Positions 1-6,276 of a stretch of DNA of 10,312 nt are shown here, piece by piece. The notes beneath the pieces were generated by a model. That model worked only from the letters and a program-made list of their open reading frames with translations, was not told the origin of the DNA and did not search any database. The stretch covers positions 1 through 10,312 of the forward strand of contig JAHKAF010000058.1 in NCBI GenBank assembly GCA_018825865.1. The letters are read 5' to 3'. The stretch is from Nanobdellota archaeon (lineage in GTDB: Archaea > Nanobdellota > Nanobdellia > Pacearchaeales > GW2011-AR1). Position 1 is the stretch's first letter, and each line of letters begins with the position of its first letter. The position numbers and the translations under genes are program-made.

Positions 1-1
1 A

Positions 2-49
2 GCACCGCTCGGTGTACCCCAAAGCACTGAATTCTGGGGCAAAGATGAT
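2..49 (+). repeat. Palindrome-rich repeat, copy A1, in the tail of the upstream CDS
   Basis: The 48-nt segment contains a perfect 5-bp hairpin (CACCG 3-7, CGGTG 10-14, 2-nt loop) and a second stem CCCCA 17-21 with TGGGG 35-39. It aligns with 2498-2563 inside gyrA at about 37 of 48 positions once an 18-nt insertion in the gyrA copy is allowed. Both copies are read in the same frame. Confidence 0.6.
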
Positions 50-67
50 AGTGAGGAGGAAGGATGA
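2..67 (+). CDS. C-terminal tail of an unidentified CDS (5' end outside window)
   Basis: This is the end of a gene whose body lies upstream of the window. The frame starting at position 2 stays open for 21 codons and stops at TGA 65-67, overlapping the next ATG (64-66) in an ATGA arrangement typical of translational coupling. The tail is acidic and ends KDDSEEEG. Residues from positions 2-49 match an in-frame insert in GyrA downstream (10 of 16 residues identical by hand, allowing one six-residue gap), which is the main reason for choosing this frame. A second frame (from position 3, stop 72-74) is also open, so the choice is not certain. Because it precedes gyrA, gyrB is a reasonable guess, but no GyrB motif is visible in these 21 residues. 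Confidence 0.5.
   Translation, partial: APLGVPQSTEFWGKDDSEEEG
53..59 (+). promoter_or_regulatory. Shine-Dalgarno sequence of the HD-domain gene
   Basis: GAGGAGG lies 4 nt before the ATG at 64, inside the last codons of the upstream CDS. It is one of the few clear Shine-Dalgarno motifs in the window and fits an internal operon gene. Genes that open a transcription unit here instead have only a TATA box about 20 nt upstream. Confidence 0.65.
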
Positions 68-627
68 AAATTGATGAAGTAAGAAAAATTGCAAAGGAGA
101 AGTATGATAAAAGTGATTATCATTACCATATTTTACCAGTTGTTAAAAATGCACTTTTATTAGCAGATAAATTAAAAGCAGACAAGGAAGTTATTGAAAT
201 TGCTGCATGGTTGCATGATATTGGACGAGCAATAAGTAGAAATGATTTTGAAAAGGAAAATGAGCATCATATAGTTGGAGAAAAAGAATCAATTAAGATA
301 CTTAACAAATTGGGTTATGAAAAAGATTTTATTAGGAAGGTTTCACATTGTGTATTAACACATAGGGGAAGGAAAGAACCTGATCCTGAAACAATTGAAG
401 CCAAGATTGTTTCTAGTGCTGATGCAATGGCACACTTTGATACTTTTTTAGATCTTTTTAGATTTTTTTTAACAACTGAAGAATCTTTTGAGAAGGCAGT
501 AATTGGTGTTGAAGCCAAAATAAATAGGAATTGGAATAAAAAAATGATTCCAGAGGCTAAAGAGATGGTGAAAGATAAATATGATGCTATTATATTATTA
601 ATCAAAAATATGAAGCAATATTTTTAA
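64..627 (+). CDS. HD-domain metal-dependent phosphohydrolase
   Basis: This 187-residue soluble protein belongs to the HD superfamily, whose members hydrolyse phosphomonoesters or phosphodiesters of nucleotides using bound metal. The ligand pattern is visible in order: His20/His22 near the N-terminus, the His51-Asp52 pair in WLHDIG, His68/His69, His95 and His100 in SHCVLTH, and Asp120 in [10 protein letters not shown]. Length and motif spacing fit stand-alone HD hydrolases of the uncharacterised COG1418-like type; the substrate cannot be read from sequence. The start is fixed by the ATGA overlap with the preceding CDS and the GAGGAGG ribosome site. The stop is followed after one base by the gyrA ATG, so the gene is very probably co-transcribed with gyrA. 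Its reading frame is visibly more AT-rich than gyrA, which may mean a different history. Confidence 0.85.
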   Translation: MKIDEVRKIAKEKYDKSDYHYHILPVVKNALLLADKLKADKEVIEIAAWLHDIGRAISRNDFEKENEHHIVGEKESIKILNKLGYEKDFIRKVSHCVLTHRGRKEPDPETIEAKIVSSADAMAHFDTFLDLFRFFLTTEESFEKAVIGVEAKINRNWNKKMIPEAKEMVKDKYDAIILLIKNMKQYF

Positions 628-628
628 G

Positions 629-3199
629 ATGACATCAAAAAACCCAAACGAAACCAACGAGAGAGCAAGAGCAAGCTCTTCCACTAGTTCGTCTCTGACG
701 AGCCAAACTAAAGGAGTAATCAACACAGAAGTATCTGAAGAGATGAGGAAAGCATACTTGGATTATGCCATGAGTGTTATTGTGTCGAGGGCGATTCCTT
801 CAATTGAAGATGGAATGAAACCTGTTCAGCGTCGTATTCTTTATGCTATGAATCAGATGGGGGTTAAGCCTGGAACACAGACAAAAAAATCCGCGCGTAT
901 TGTTGGAGATGTTATTGGTAAATTTCATCCTCATGGCGATACTGCAGTTTATGACGCAATGGTCAGAATGGCGCAGAATTTTTCTTTGAGGTATCCCTTG
1001 GTTTATGGACAGGGAAATTTTGGTTCAATTGATGGCGACCCTCCTGCCGCAATGAGATATACAGAAACGAGGCTTACTCCGATTTCAATGGAACTGCTTC
1101 AGGATATTGAAAAAGAGACTGTTAAATTTGTTCCGAATTATGATAATTCACTTAAAGAGCCTGAGCTTTTGCCTGGGAAACTTCCGACGCTGATTTTGAA
1201 CGGCGCAACAGGGATTGCAGTCGGGATGGCTACGAATATTCCTCCACATAATCTTACAGAGGTTTGTGATGCACTTATTGCGTATATTAAGAAACCTGAT
1301 ATAACTATTGAAGAACTTTGCGAGATTGTAACTGGCCCGGATTTTCCTACAGGCGGAATGGTGCAGGGAGATATGGTTGATTTATATAAGACTGGAAGAG
1401 GGAGAATGATTATGAGAGGGAAGGTTTCTACAGAGGCGATAAATAAGAAAGAGTCAATCGTGATTACTGAGATTCCTTATATGCTTAACAAAACTACGTT
1501 AGTTACACAGATAGCGAATTTGATTCAGAACAAGAAGATAAAGAATGTGACTGATTTAAGGGATGAATCTTCTAAAGGAAAAATTAGAATTGTTCTTGAG
1601 TTGAAGAAGGATACTAATTCTAAGTTTGTGATGAATTCGTTATATAAGTACACCCGCCTTCAGGATTCGTTTAATGTTAATTTTCTTGCACTGGTTGGAA
1701 GAGAGCCGAAAATTTTGACTTTGAAAGATGTTGTTGAGCAGTATGTTAAATACAGAAAGACAATTATTACTAATCGGGTTAAATTTGAGTTGAAGAAGGC
1801 AAAAGATAGACAGGAGACTGTTGAAGGACTTTTGATTGCTTTGAAGAATATCGACGCTGTGATTAAGTTGATTAAGGGTTCGAAGGGCGCTGCAGAGGCG
1901 TTGGAGGGTTTGGTGAAAACGTTTAAGCTGAGTAAAAAACAGGCACAGGCGGTTTTGGATACAAAGCTTCAGCAGTTGACTTCTTTGGAGCGGGATAAAT
2001 TAGATAAAGAATCAAAAGAATTAAAATTGAATATTGCGGAGCTTGAAAAGATATTGGGAGATATTAATGAAGTTTTGAAGATTATTGTTAAGGAAGTTAA
2101 TGAATTAAAGAAAAAGTATGGGGACAATAGAAGGACTTATGTGCTGAAAAGAATTAGTGAGATTTCTGAAAAGGATTTGGTGCAGAAGAGAGATGTTGTT
2201 GTGACTATTACTGATAAAGGTTATGTCAAGAGAATGGATGTTAAAACTTATCGGGAGCAGAAGAGAGGGGGCAAGGGAGTTATTGGAAGCGGACTGGCAA
2301 CAGGTGATTTTGTAAAGCAGTTGATTACTTGTTCAACACATGATTATTTAATGTTTTTCACGACGAGAGGGAGAGTTTTGTGGCTGAAAGCTTACGACGT
2401 TCCTTCTGCAGAAAGGTATAGTAAAGGAAAGGCAATAGTTAATTTACTTGGTTTAAAAGAGGAGAAAATTACAAATGTTATTTCAGTTAATACTTTTGCA
2501 CCGCCTGGTGTATCCCAAGAAGGGACAAGACCCCAAACTGCGGAAGGAGGGGGCAACGATGATTTATTTATGGCTACAAAGAAAGGAATTGTTAAGAGGA
2601 TTTCGTTGAAGCATTTTTCAAAACCGCGCGCGTCTGGAATTAAGGCATTGAATCTTCCGACGGATAATTCAGATTTCTTGATTGGTGTTGAAGTTGTTAA
2701 GAAAAATCAGGAGGTTTCTCTTGCGACAATGAAGGGACAGGCAATTCGGTTTAATAGCGAGGATGTTCGTTCAATGGGTCGTTCGAGTTACGGGGTCACA
2801 GGAATTAAGTTGTCTAAAGACGATGGGATTGTTGGGCTGGAGGTTTTGGATAAAGCGGCGATATTGACTATTACGAAGAAGGGTTATGGTAAAAGAACTG
2901 CAGTGGAGGATTATCGGAAAACTGCGCGTGCAGGGAAGGGTGTGATTAATATGAAAGTTACAGCAAAGACAGGAGATGTTGTGAAGACACTTTCAGTGAA
3001 TCCTGAAGAGAGCATAATTATTACAACAGCGAAGGGAATTGTGATAAGGACCTCTTTGAAGAATATTAGAGTGATGGGAAGGGCAACACAGGGAGTTAGG
3101 ATAGTGAAACTTCAGCCAGAAGATTATGTTACTGATTTGGTAAAGGTTCCTGATAATGATATTAATGGGAATGGAAATGGGAACAGCGAGGAGAAATGA
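629..3199 (+). CDS. gyrA: DNA gyrase subunit A
   Basis: GyrA cuts and rejoins DNA in the A2B2 gyrase, which uses ATP to introduce negative supercoils. The breakage-reunion domain begins near residue 30 and carries the catalytic Tyr144 in [10 protein letters not shown]. The region equivalent to the E. coli quinolone-resistance region reads [10 protein letters not shown], with Thr105 and Asp109 at the Ser83 and Asp87 positions. A coiled-coil tower follows (about 380-500), then a six-bladed C-terminal pinwheel (about 521-835). The GyrA box QKRGGKG at 544-550 marks it as gyrase rather than topoisomerase IV. Oddities are a Ser-rich N-terminal linker (13-25) encoded by two hairpins, a 22-residue insert between blades 2 and 3 (624-645), and a Gly/Asn-rich tail (846-852). 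Archaeal gyrases are understood to be of bacterial origin. The ATG at 629 follows the HD stop by one base, and no Shine-Dalgarno is evident. Confidence 0.97.
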   Translation: MTSKNPNETNERARASSSTSSSLTSQTKGVINTEVSEEMRKAYLDYAMSVIVSRAIPSIEDGMKPVQRRILYAMNQMGVKPGTQTKKSARIVGDVIGKFHPHGDTAVYDAMVRMAQNFSLRYPLVYGQGNFGSIDGDPPAAMRYTETRLTPISMELLQDIEKETVKFVPNYDNSLKEPELLPGKLPTLILNGATGIAVGMATNIPPHNLTEVCDALIAYIKKPDITIEELCEIVTGPDFPTGGMVQGDMVDLYKTGRGRMIMRGKVSTEAINKKESIVITEIPYMLNKTTLVTQIANLIQNKKIKNVTDLRDESSKGKIRIVLELKKDTNSKFVMNSLYKYTRLQDSFNVNFLALVGREPKILTLKDVVEQYVKYRKTIITNRVKFELKKAKDRQETVEGLLIALKNIDAVIKLIKGSKGAAEALEGLVKTFKLSKKQAQAVLDTKLQQLTSLERDKLDKESKELKLNIAELEKILGDINEVLKIIVKEVNELKKKYGDNRRTYVLKRISEISEKDLVQKRDVVVTITDKGYVKRMDVKTYREQKRGGKGVIGSGLATGDFVKQLITCSTHDYLMFFTTRGRVLWLKAYDVPSAERYSKGKAIVNLLGLKEEKITNVISVNTFAPPGVSQEGTRPQTAEGGGNDDLFMATKKGIVKRISLKHFSKPRASGIKALNLPTDNSDFLIGVEVVKKNQEVSLATMKGQAIRFNSEDVRSMGRSSYGVTGIKLSKDDGIVGLEVLDKAAILTITKKGYGKRTAVEDYRKTARAGKGVINMKVTAKTGDVVKTLSVNPEESIIITTAKGIVIRTSLKNIRVMGRATQGVRIVKLQPEDYVTDLVKVPDNDINGNGNGNSEEK
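667..701 (+). repeat. Tandem hairpins encoding the GyrA N-terminal linker
   Basis: Two perfect hairpins stand side by side in the coding sequence. The first is AAGAGC 667-672 with GCTCTT 675-680 and a 2-nt loop; the second is TCGTC 689-693 with GACGA 697-701 and a 3-nt loop. The palindrome ACTAGT lies between them at 683-688. They encode GyrA residues of about 13-25, a Ser/Thr-rich stretch before the conserved domain. The core GAGCAAGCTC (669-678) recurs at 4668-4677 in an intergenic region. Confidence 0.6.
2498..2563 (+). repeat. Palindrome-rich repeat, copy A2, inserted in frame in gyrA
   Basis: This is a 66-nt (22-codon) segment encoding GyrA residues 624-645, between pinwheel blades 2 and 3, where E. 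coli GyrA has a short link. It has stems CACC 2499-2502 / GGTG 2507-2510 and TCCC 2513-2516 / GGGA 2522-2525, plus a CCCC/GGGG pairing (2531-2534 with bases in the 2549-2553 G-run). It differs from copy A1 mainly by an 18-nt insertion at 2513-2530, which preserves the reading frame. Confidence 0.65.
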
Positions 3200-3223
3200 G
3201 ATTGTTGTGGTTTGGGATATATA

Positions 3224-3233
3224 TTTTTAAAAA
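3224..3233 (+). promoter_or_regulatory. TATA box for the membrane-anchored protein gene
   Basis: TTTTTAAAAA ends about 21 nt before the ATG at 3255, preceded by a further TATATA stretch (3219-3224). The spacing places the expected transcription start at or just before the ATG, supporting that start over an upstream in-frame TTG at 3240. Confidence 0.6.
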
Positions 3234-3254
3234 GTATTTTTGATAGAGGTTTTG

Positions 3255-3782
3255 ATGGATAAGATAAGTGAACTCCTTTTAACTTTAAATGCTTACTCTC
3301 CCTTACTATTAGTAATTGCTACGATAATTCTTGTGATAATAACAGGGATTTATGCTTATTTTATTTATTATTCATTTAAACTATCTAAAAAAGATTATGA
3401 AGTAAGAAATAGGCCTTATCTCACAATAGAAAAGGATATAAGTTTGCCATTGGGAGAAGGAGGAACCCAATTTCTTTTTTTAATTAAAAACTCTGGTAAT
3501 ACTCCCGCACAAGTATTATCTTATGAAACGGTGTTTTTAGAATGTGATAAAGCAGAAGAAAAATTTTCCAACCCTTATAATAGAAAAAAGTTAAATCAAA
3601 GAGCAATTCTTGCTAAGGGGCAAAATACTACTTTTACAGTTAAAGTTCCTTCTGATGAAAAGATTGGATTAGAAATAAAAATAAAATACAAGGGGATTGT
3701 TTTTAGGAAGGTATTTGGTACTAAGGTATTATTTAAATTAGAAAAAAGGATGGTTTTTCCGATTGATAGTTTTGTTTTTTAA
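3255..3782 (+). CDS. Membrane-anchored protein of unknown function
   Basis: I do not recognise this 175-residue protein beyond its architecture. A short N-terminus is followed by one strong hydrophobic segment (about residues 15-40), then a charged KLSKKDYEVRNRP link and a soluble domain rich in alternating beta-type residues, including FLIKNSGNTPAQV. That last motif, with a preceding RPYLTIEK, is common in membrane-anchored beta-sandwich proteins of unknown role. No catalytic residues or Cys cluster stand out. The ATG at 3255 is preferred over the TTG at 3240 because a TATA box lies 21 nt before it. The stop codon directly abuts the stop codon of the opposite-strand nuclease gene, so transcripts of the two converge with no spacer. 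Confidence 0.7.
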   Translation: MDKISELLLTLNAYSPLLLVIATIILVIITGIYAYFIYYSFKLSKKDYEVRNRPYLTIEKDISLPLGEGGTQFLFLIKNSGNTPAQVLSYETVFLECDKAEEKFSNPYNRKKLNQRAILAKGQNTTFTVKVPSDEKIGLEIKIKYKGIVFRKVFGTKVLFKLEKRMVFPIDSFVF

Positions 3783-4619
3783 TCACCAGATATCCAACTC
3801 AACCTGCTTAGTTTCTTTTTTCTCCTCTACGTTTTTGTTCCAAACCTGGCAAACGTCTTTTTTGTATTCGCACCAGTTGCAGAGAATTGATTTATTTGAA
3901 GGGAATGTTATTGTCGCTTCGATTTGCTTAATTAATTTCAGAGTTTCTTCTTTAAGATTTTGCAGTTCCTCGTTTGTCCGTCTGGAGCAGATTTTTTTGT
4001 CGTGTGCGAGATAGTGCCATATCAGGCAAACTTCCTTGTCCATTCCGAATAATTCTTTTATTGCGAGTGCATAGAGTGCGAGTTGCCTGTCGTTTTCCAC
4101 CTGTTTCTGCATTGGAAGATTGTTCGCTGTTTTATAGTCGTGAATTCCATATTCATCTTTTTCAACATCGTGCGAAAGTCTGTCAATAAATCCCTGTATT
4201 TTGTATTCTCCTTTGTTATCCAGTTCAATCAAAATTTTCTTTTCTGTTTCAAGAGTATTATCTTCAAATGGCTGGTGCTTTGTGTAATAATTAATAATAA
4301 ACTCCACGCCTTTGTTGAAGTAATCTTTTACTGTTAGACCTTTTTTTATTATCGGTATATCTTCATTGTAATCTTCTTCCCATTTTTCTGTGTAGTGAAT
4401 TATGATTTCCTCGACAGAAGGAATTTTTCCTTTCTTCACTTGGGTGTAAAGCCATTCTAATGTGTCATGAACTATTTTTCCAAGATGAGATTCTATTGTG
4501 GCTCTTATTTCTGGAATTATTTTATCAATATATCTGAACTTAAATTTAAGCGGGCATTGTTCAAAAGTGCTTAGACGAGAATGAGAATATATTTTTGGTT
4601 TCTTTTTTTTAGCGGGCAT
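3783..4619 (-). CDS. PD-(D/E)XK nuclease of the Cas4/RecB-like family with Fe-S cysteines
   Basis: This 278-residue protein matches the RecB-type PD-(D/E)XK nuclease superfamily (PDDEXK_1/Cas4-like), which degrades or trims DNA ends in repair. Motifs in order: SRLSTFEQCPLKF (13-25) at the N-terminus; GKIVH with His51; GFID with Asp146; the catalytic HDYKT containing Asp161 and Lys163; and the QxxxY motif QLALY (Gln179-Tyr183). Cys22 with Cys247, Cys250 and Cys257 reproduces the one-plus-three arrangement that binds a 4Fe-4S cluster in Cas4 and AddB. The C-terminus ends QVELDIW, resembling a truncated PCNA-binding motif. No cas genes or CRISPR repeats are nearby, so a stand-alone repair role is more likely than CRISPR adaptation. 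The start at 4619 is chosen because a TATA box lies 22 nt upstream; a longer in-frame extension to 4736 would run through that promoter and the repeats. Confidence 0.88.
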   Translation of the reverse strand: MPAKKKKPKIYSHSRLSTFEQCPLKFKFRYIDKIIPEIRATIESHLGKIVHDTLEWLYTQVKKGKIPSVEEIIIHYTEKWEEDYNEDIPIIKKGLTVKDYFNKGVEFIINYYTKHQPFEDNTLETEKKILIELDNKGEYKIQGFIDRLSHDVEKDEYGIHDYKTANNLPMQKQVENDRQLALYALAIKELFGMDKEVCLIWHYLAHDKKICSRRTNEELQNLKEETLKLIKQIEATITFPSNKSILCNWCEYKKDVCQVWNKNVEEKKETKQVELDIW

Positions 4620-4641
4620 AATTAACTGGAGAAAAATGGGG

Positions 4642-4650
4642 TTATAAATA
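4642..4650 (-). promoter_or_regulatory. TATA box for the PD-(D/E)XK nuclease gene
   Basis: On the minus strand this reads TATTTATAA and ends 22 nt before the ATG at 4619. The spacing predicts transcription starting close to the start codon. Confidence 0.65.
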
Positions 4651-4666
4651 TTTAGGGTGTTTAGTA

Positions 4667-4678
4667 CGAGCAAGCTCG
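4667..4678 (+). repeat. Small perfect hairpin sharing its core with gyrA
   Basis: CGAGC and GCTCG flank an AA loop. The core GAGCAAGCTC (4668-4677) is identical to 669-678 in the gyrA N-terminal linker. It sits just behind the nuclease promoter, on the side away from the gene. Confidence 0.55.
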
Positions 4679-4686
4679 CGGATAAG

Positions 4687-4717
4687 TGGCTCACAATCGG
4701 TTTCACCAGATTGTTCG
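4687..4717 (+). repeat. Repeat B, short copy (B1)
   Basis: The left end TGGCTCACAATC and the right end TTCACCAGATTGTTCG are nearly the same as the ends of the longer copy at 5755-5830. ACAATC (4693-4698) pairs with GATTGT (4709-4714) over a 10-nt loop. The copy lies upstream of the nuclease promoter. Confidence 0.6.
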
Positions 4718-4776
4718 CTAAATAAATTGATATCAAATTTTTTACTTATAATCGTTGAGGTAACTGGACACTTCAC

Positions 4777-4868
4777 TTGTTAACAACTTTTCTTCAGCGG
4801 AGAAATCAAGCGAAGCAGATTTCGGAGCAATTAATTTGCGAACTTGTGAGCAGGTAATTTCACTCACA
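4777..4868 (+). repeat. Cluster of hairpins between the secreted-protein gene and the nuclease promoter
   Basis: Four structures follow one another: the 10-nt palindrome TTGTTAACAA (4777-4786); a 6-bp stem GAAATC (4802-4807) / GATTTC (4818-4823) with a 10-nt loop, the same geometry as repeat B1; GCAA/TTGC around TTAAT; and TGTGAG (4845-4850) / CTCACA (4863-4868). The last spans the stop codon of the minus-strand secreted-protein gene, so it could affect transcript ending. No gene is seen in this 240-bp gap. Confidence 0.5.
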
Positions 4869-5687
4869 CACTAAACTTTCAGAATTCCAATTTGTGTAGT
4901 TTAAGTTTTGGCAGCATTCATCTTCTAATCCAGGTGTTACTGTTCCGCATCCTCCGACAAGCTGTTCCTCGTCGACAACATCTCTTGCCAAAAATCCCCA
5001 CCAAGAAGTTTTTGTTTTGATTATTTCTCCAGTTTCAGAATTCATCTGAATCTTTACCCTTTCTCTTACAGGAATAAACCCTAATAATCTTGCTCTTTTT
5101 TGAGTCTGAACTTGATAAACCCCGTCCCCATCCAATTCTATATCTTCGCAATCACAATCCCTTTGTTTTATTTTCTCTTTTATTTTCTCCTTAACTTCAT
5201 CAGGAAGAATTTTAATCACTCTTGTTTCATTGTTTTTGAATATTCCATAAACTTCTCCTTCAGCCTTATACAAAACAACTTTTGTTTTCATTTCAGCATC
5301 TTTTACTTTAATAATTGTGTTTCCTGATTCTCCTGCACGAATAGTCATCTCTCTATTTTTGAATTGGCATGTTGTAACAGAACCCTGGCACCTGCAATTT
5401 TCAGGACAGTTTCCTGGTTCAGCGTTTGCCTGTAGTTTATTTTGAACTCTCTGGATATTTTTTATTCTGTAAGCATTAATCTCCCCTGCCCTAGTTTGTT
5501 GCTGTGTCTGAATTTCGTTGTCTTCTCCTTGATTTTCTGTCTGAACTTCTGCCTGATTTCCTGAATCTTCAGATTGAGAATTATTAACACTTGCTTGATT
5601 CTGTGTTGTAAAACTAGTTATAGGTGCAGCTAATACAAAACTTGTAAGGAACATAAGGCAAATAATAAATACTATTTCTTTTTTCAT
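4860..5687 (-). CDS. Secreted Cys-rich protein of unknown function
   Basis: This 275-residue protein has a classical signal peptide: MKKE, a hydrophobic core, and a predicted cleavage after about residue 20 (FVLA/AP). A Gln/Asn/Glu-rich low-complexity linker follows (26-68), then a helical segment, then a Cys motif CPENCRC with a further Cys at 107. A beta-rich domain contains MTIRAGESGNTIIKV (114-128) and, near residues 137-160, LYKAEGEVYGIF. A charged helix with a CDC pair (178-180), a second beta region, and SWWGFLA at 228-234 come next. Ten cysteines in the mature part suggest disulfides outside the cell. I associate this layout with exported proteins common in Pacearchaeota/Woesearchaeota, but no function is known to me. 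The gene has its own TATA box and is divergent from the small broken gene at 5888. Confidence 0.8.
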   Translation of the reverse strand: MKKEIVFIICLMFLTSFVLAAPITSFTTQNQASVNNSQSEDSGNQAEVQTENQGEDNEIQTQQQTRAGEINAYRIKNIQRVQNKLQANAEPGNCPENCRCQGSVTTCQFKNREMTIRAGESGNTIIKVKDAEMKTKVVLYKAEGEVYGIFKNNETRVIKILPDEVKEKIKEKIKQRDCDCEDIELDGDGVYQVQTQKRARLLGFIPVRERVKIQMNSETGEIIKTKTSWWGFLARDVVDEEQLVGGCGTVTPGLEDECCQNLNYTNWNSESLVCE

Positions 5688-5708
5688 AATTAGTGGAGGG
5701 AAAAAGAG

Positions 5709-5718
5709 TTTATAAAAT
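5709..5718 (-). promoter_or_regulatory. TATA box for the secreted Cys-rich protein gene
   Basis: The minus strand reads TTTTATAAA across this site, 21 nt before the ATG at 5687. It fits the same short-leader spacing seen at the other genes. Confidence 0.6.
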
Positions 5719-5754
5719 TAACTGGGAAAATACTTCGCTCTGCTCAGGCATTGA

Positions 5755-5830
5755 TGGCTCACAATCCGACGCTGTCTTTACTGAACAGGGTGGGGGAAAC
5801 GTAAAAATTTTTGATTCACCCAGATTGTTC
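5755..5830 (+). repeat. Repeat B, long copy (B3)
   Basis: It begins ATGGCTCACAATCCG and ends TTCACCCAGATTGTTCG, matching both ends of the short copy at 4687-4717 while carrying about 45 extra bases in the middle. ACAATC (5761-5766) can pair with GATTGT (5823-5828). It lies in the 200-bp divergent region between the secreted-protein gene and the small gene at 5888. Confidence 0.6.
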
Positions 5831-5858
5831 GTGGAGAGGAAGTTGTTAAGAGGAAAAG

Positions 5859-5868
5859 TTTATATATT
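5859..5868 (+). promoter_or_regulatory. TATA box for the small gene at 5888
   Basis: TTTATATATT ends 19 nt before the ATG at 5888. It is the best match to an archaeal TATA consensus in the window and decides the start, since a longer in-frame extension upstream would read through repeat B. Confidence 0.65.
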
Positions 5869-5887
5869 ATTTCAATGCTGTTTTTTT

Positions 5888-6228
5888 ATGAAAATTTTAA
5901 TATTAGAAAATCCAAAAGAACACTCCTACGAACATGGCAAATCTTTTTGTAAATATATTCATCTAAAAGGTCATGATTGTGAAATTGTAGAAAATTCATT
6001 GGAGGCTCACAAGAGATTAAAATCTGGGAGATTAAATATATTATAATTCATCATCATTCATTTGAAGATTTAATATTTCTAAAAAGATTTCATAATGATG
6101 TAAGATTTATTGGGTATAACTCTGATTTAAGTCAATTCCCCGAAGGATCCTTTACAAAGAAATTAAAAGAGAATTATGATAGTTTAATATATGGTTCCTC
6201 TTGTATTGATTTGTTTTTAATGAGTTAA
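5888..6228 (+). pseudogene. Small receiver-like protein, frameshifted by one apparent missing base
   Basis: The first frame runs from ATG 5888 through 52 codons to TAA at 6044-6046. A different frame, entered by adding one G to the GGG at 6026-6028, continues from LKSG into EIKYIIIHHHSFEDL and stays open to TAA 6226-6228, giving 113 residues. The restored protein starts MKILILENP and has alternating beta and helical stretches like a CheY-type receiver fold. The usual acidic phosphorylation residues are not in place, so the fold is only a guess. The well-placed TATA box and the clean second half argue for a functional gene interrupted recently or by a sequencing error. Confidence 0.55.
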
Positions 6229-6276
6229 TTATTTTCTTTAAACACAAAACTCTAATTCATCTCTATTAGTATAAAA

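Noticed and set aside
3-74. Alternative frame for the first partial CDS (stop 72-74)
   Set aside because: It is open but does not share the frame of the related GyrA insert and would overlap the HD gene by 11 nt. The ATGA-overlapping frame is better supported, though not proven.
4620-4736. Longer nuclease reading frame starting at 4736
   Set aside because: It would run through the TATA box, the GAGC hairpin and repeat B1, and the extra residues look nothing like the nuclease family. The ATG at 4619 has a correctly spaced promoter.
4740-4859. Possible tRNA or other structured RNA gene
   Set aside because: I could not assemble a cloverleaf or recognise any conserved RNA consensus; only isolated short hairpins are visible.
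3783-4868. CRISPR locus suggested by the Cas4-like nuclease and nearby repeats
   Set aside because: The repeats are not regularly spaced direct repeats, there are no spacers, and no cas1/cas2 genes are present.
5693-5887. Upstream extension of the small gene beginning at 5693
   Set aside because: It lacks an ATG at its start, crosses repeat B and the TATA box, and the peptide is low-quality. The ATG at 5888 fits the promoter.
6018-6046. Programmed -1 frameshift at the GGG run
   Set aside because: No canonical slippery heptamer or obvious downstream stem is present. A missing base is simpler.
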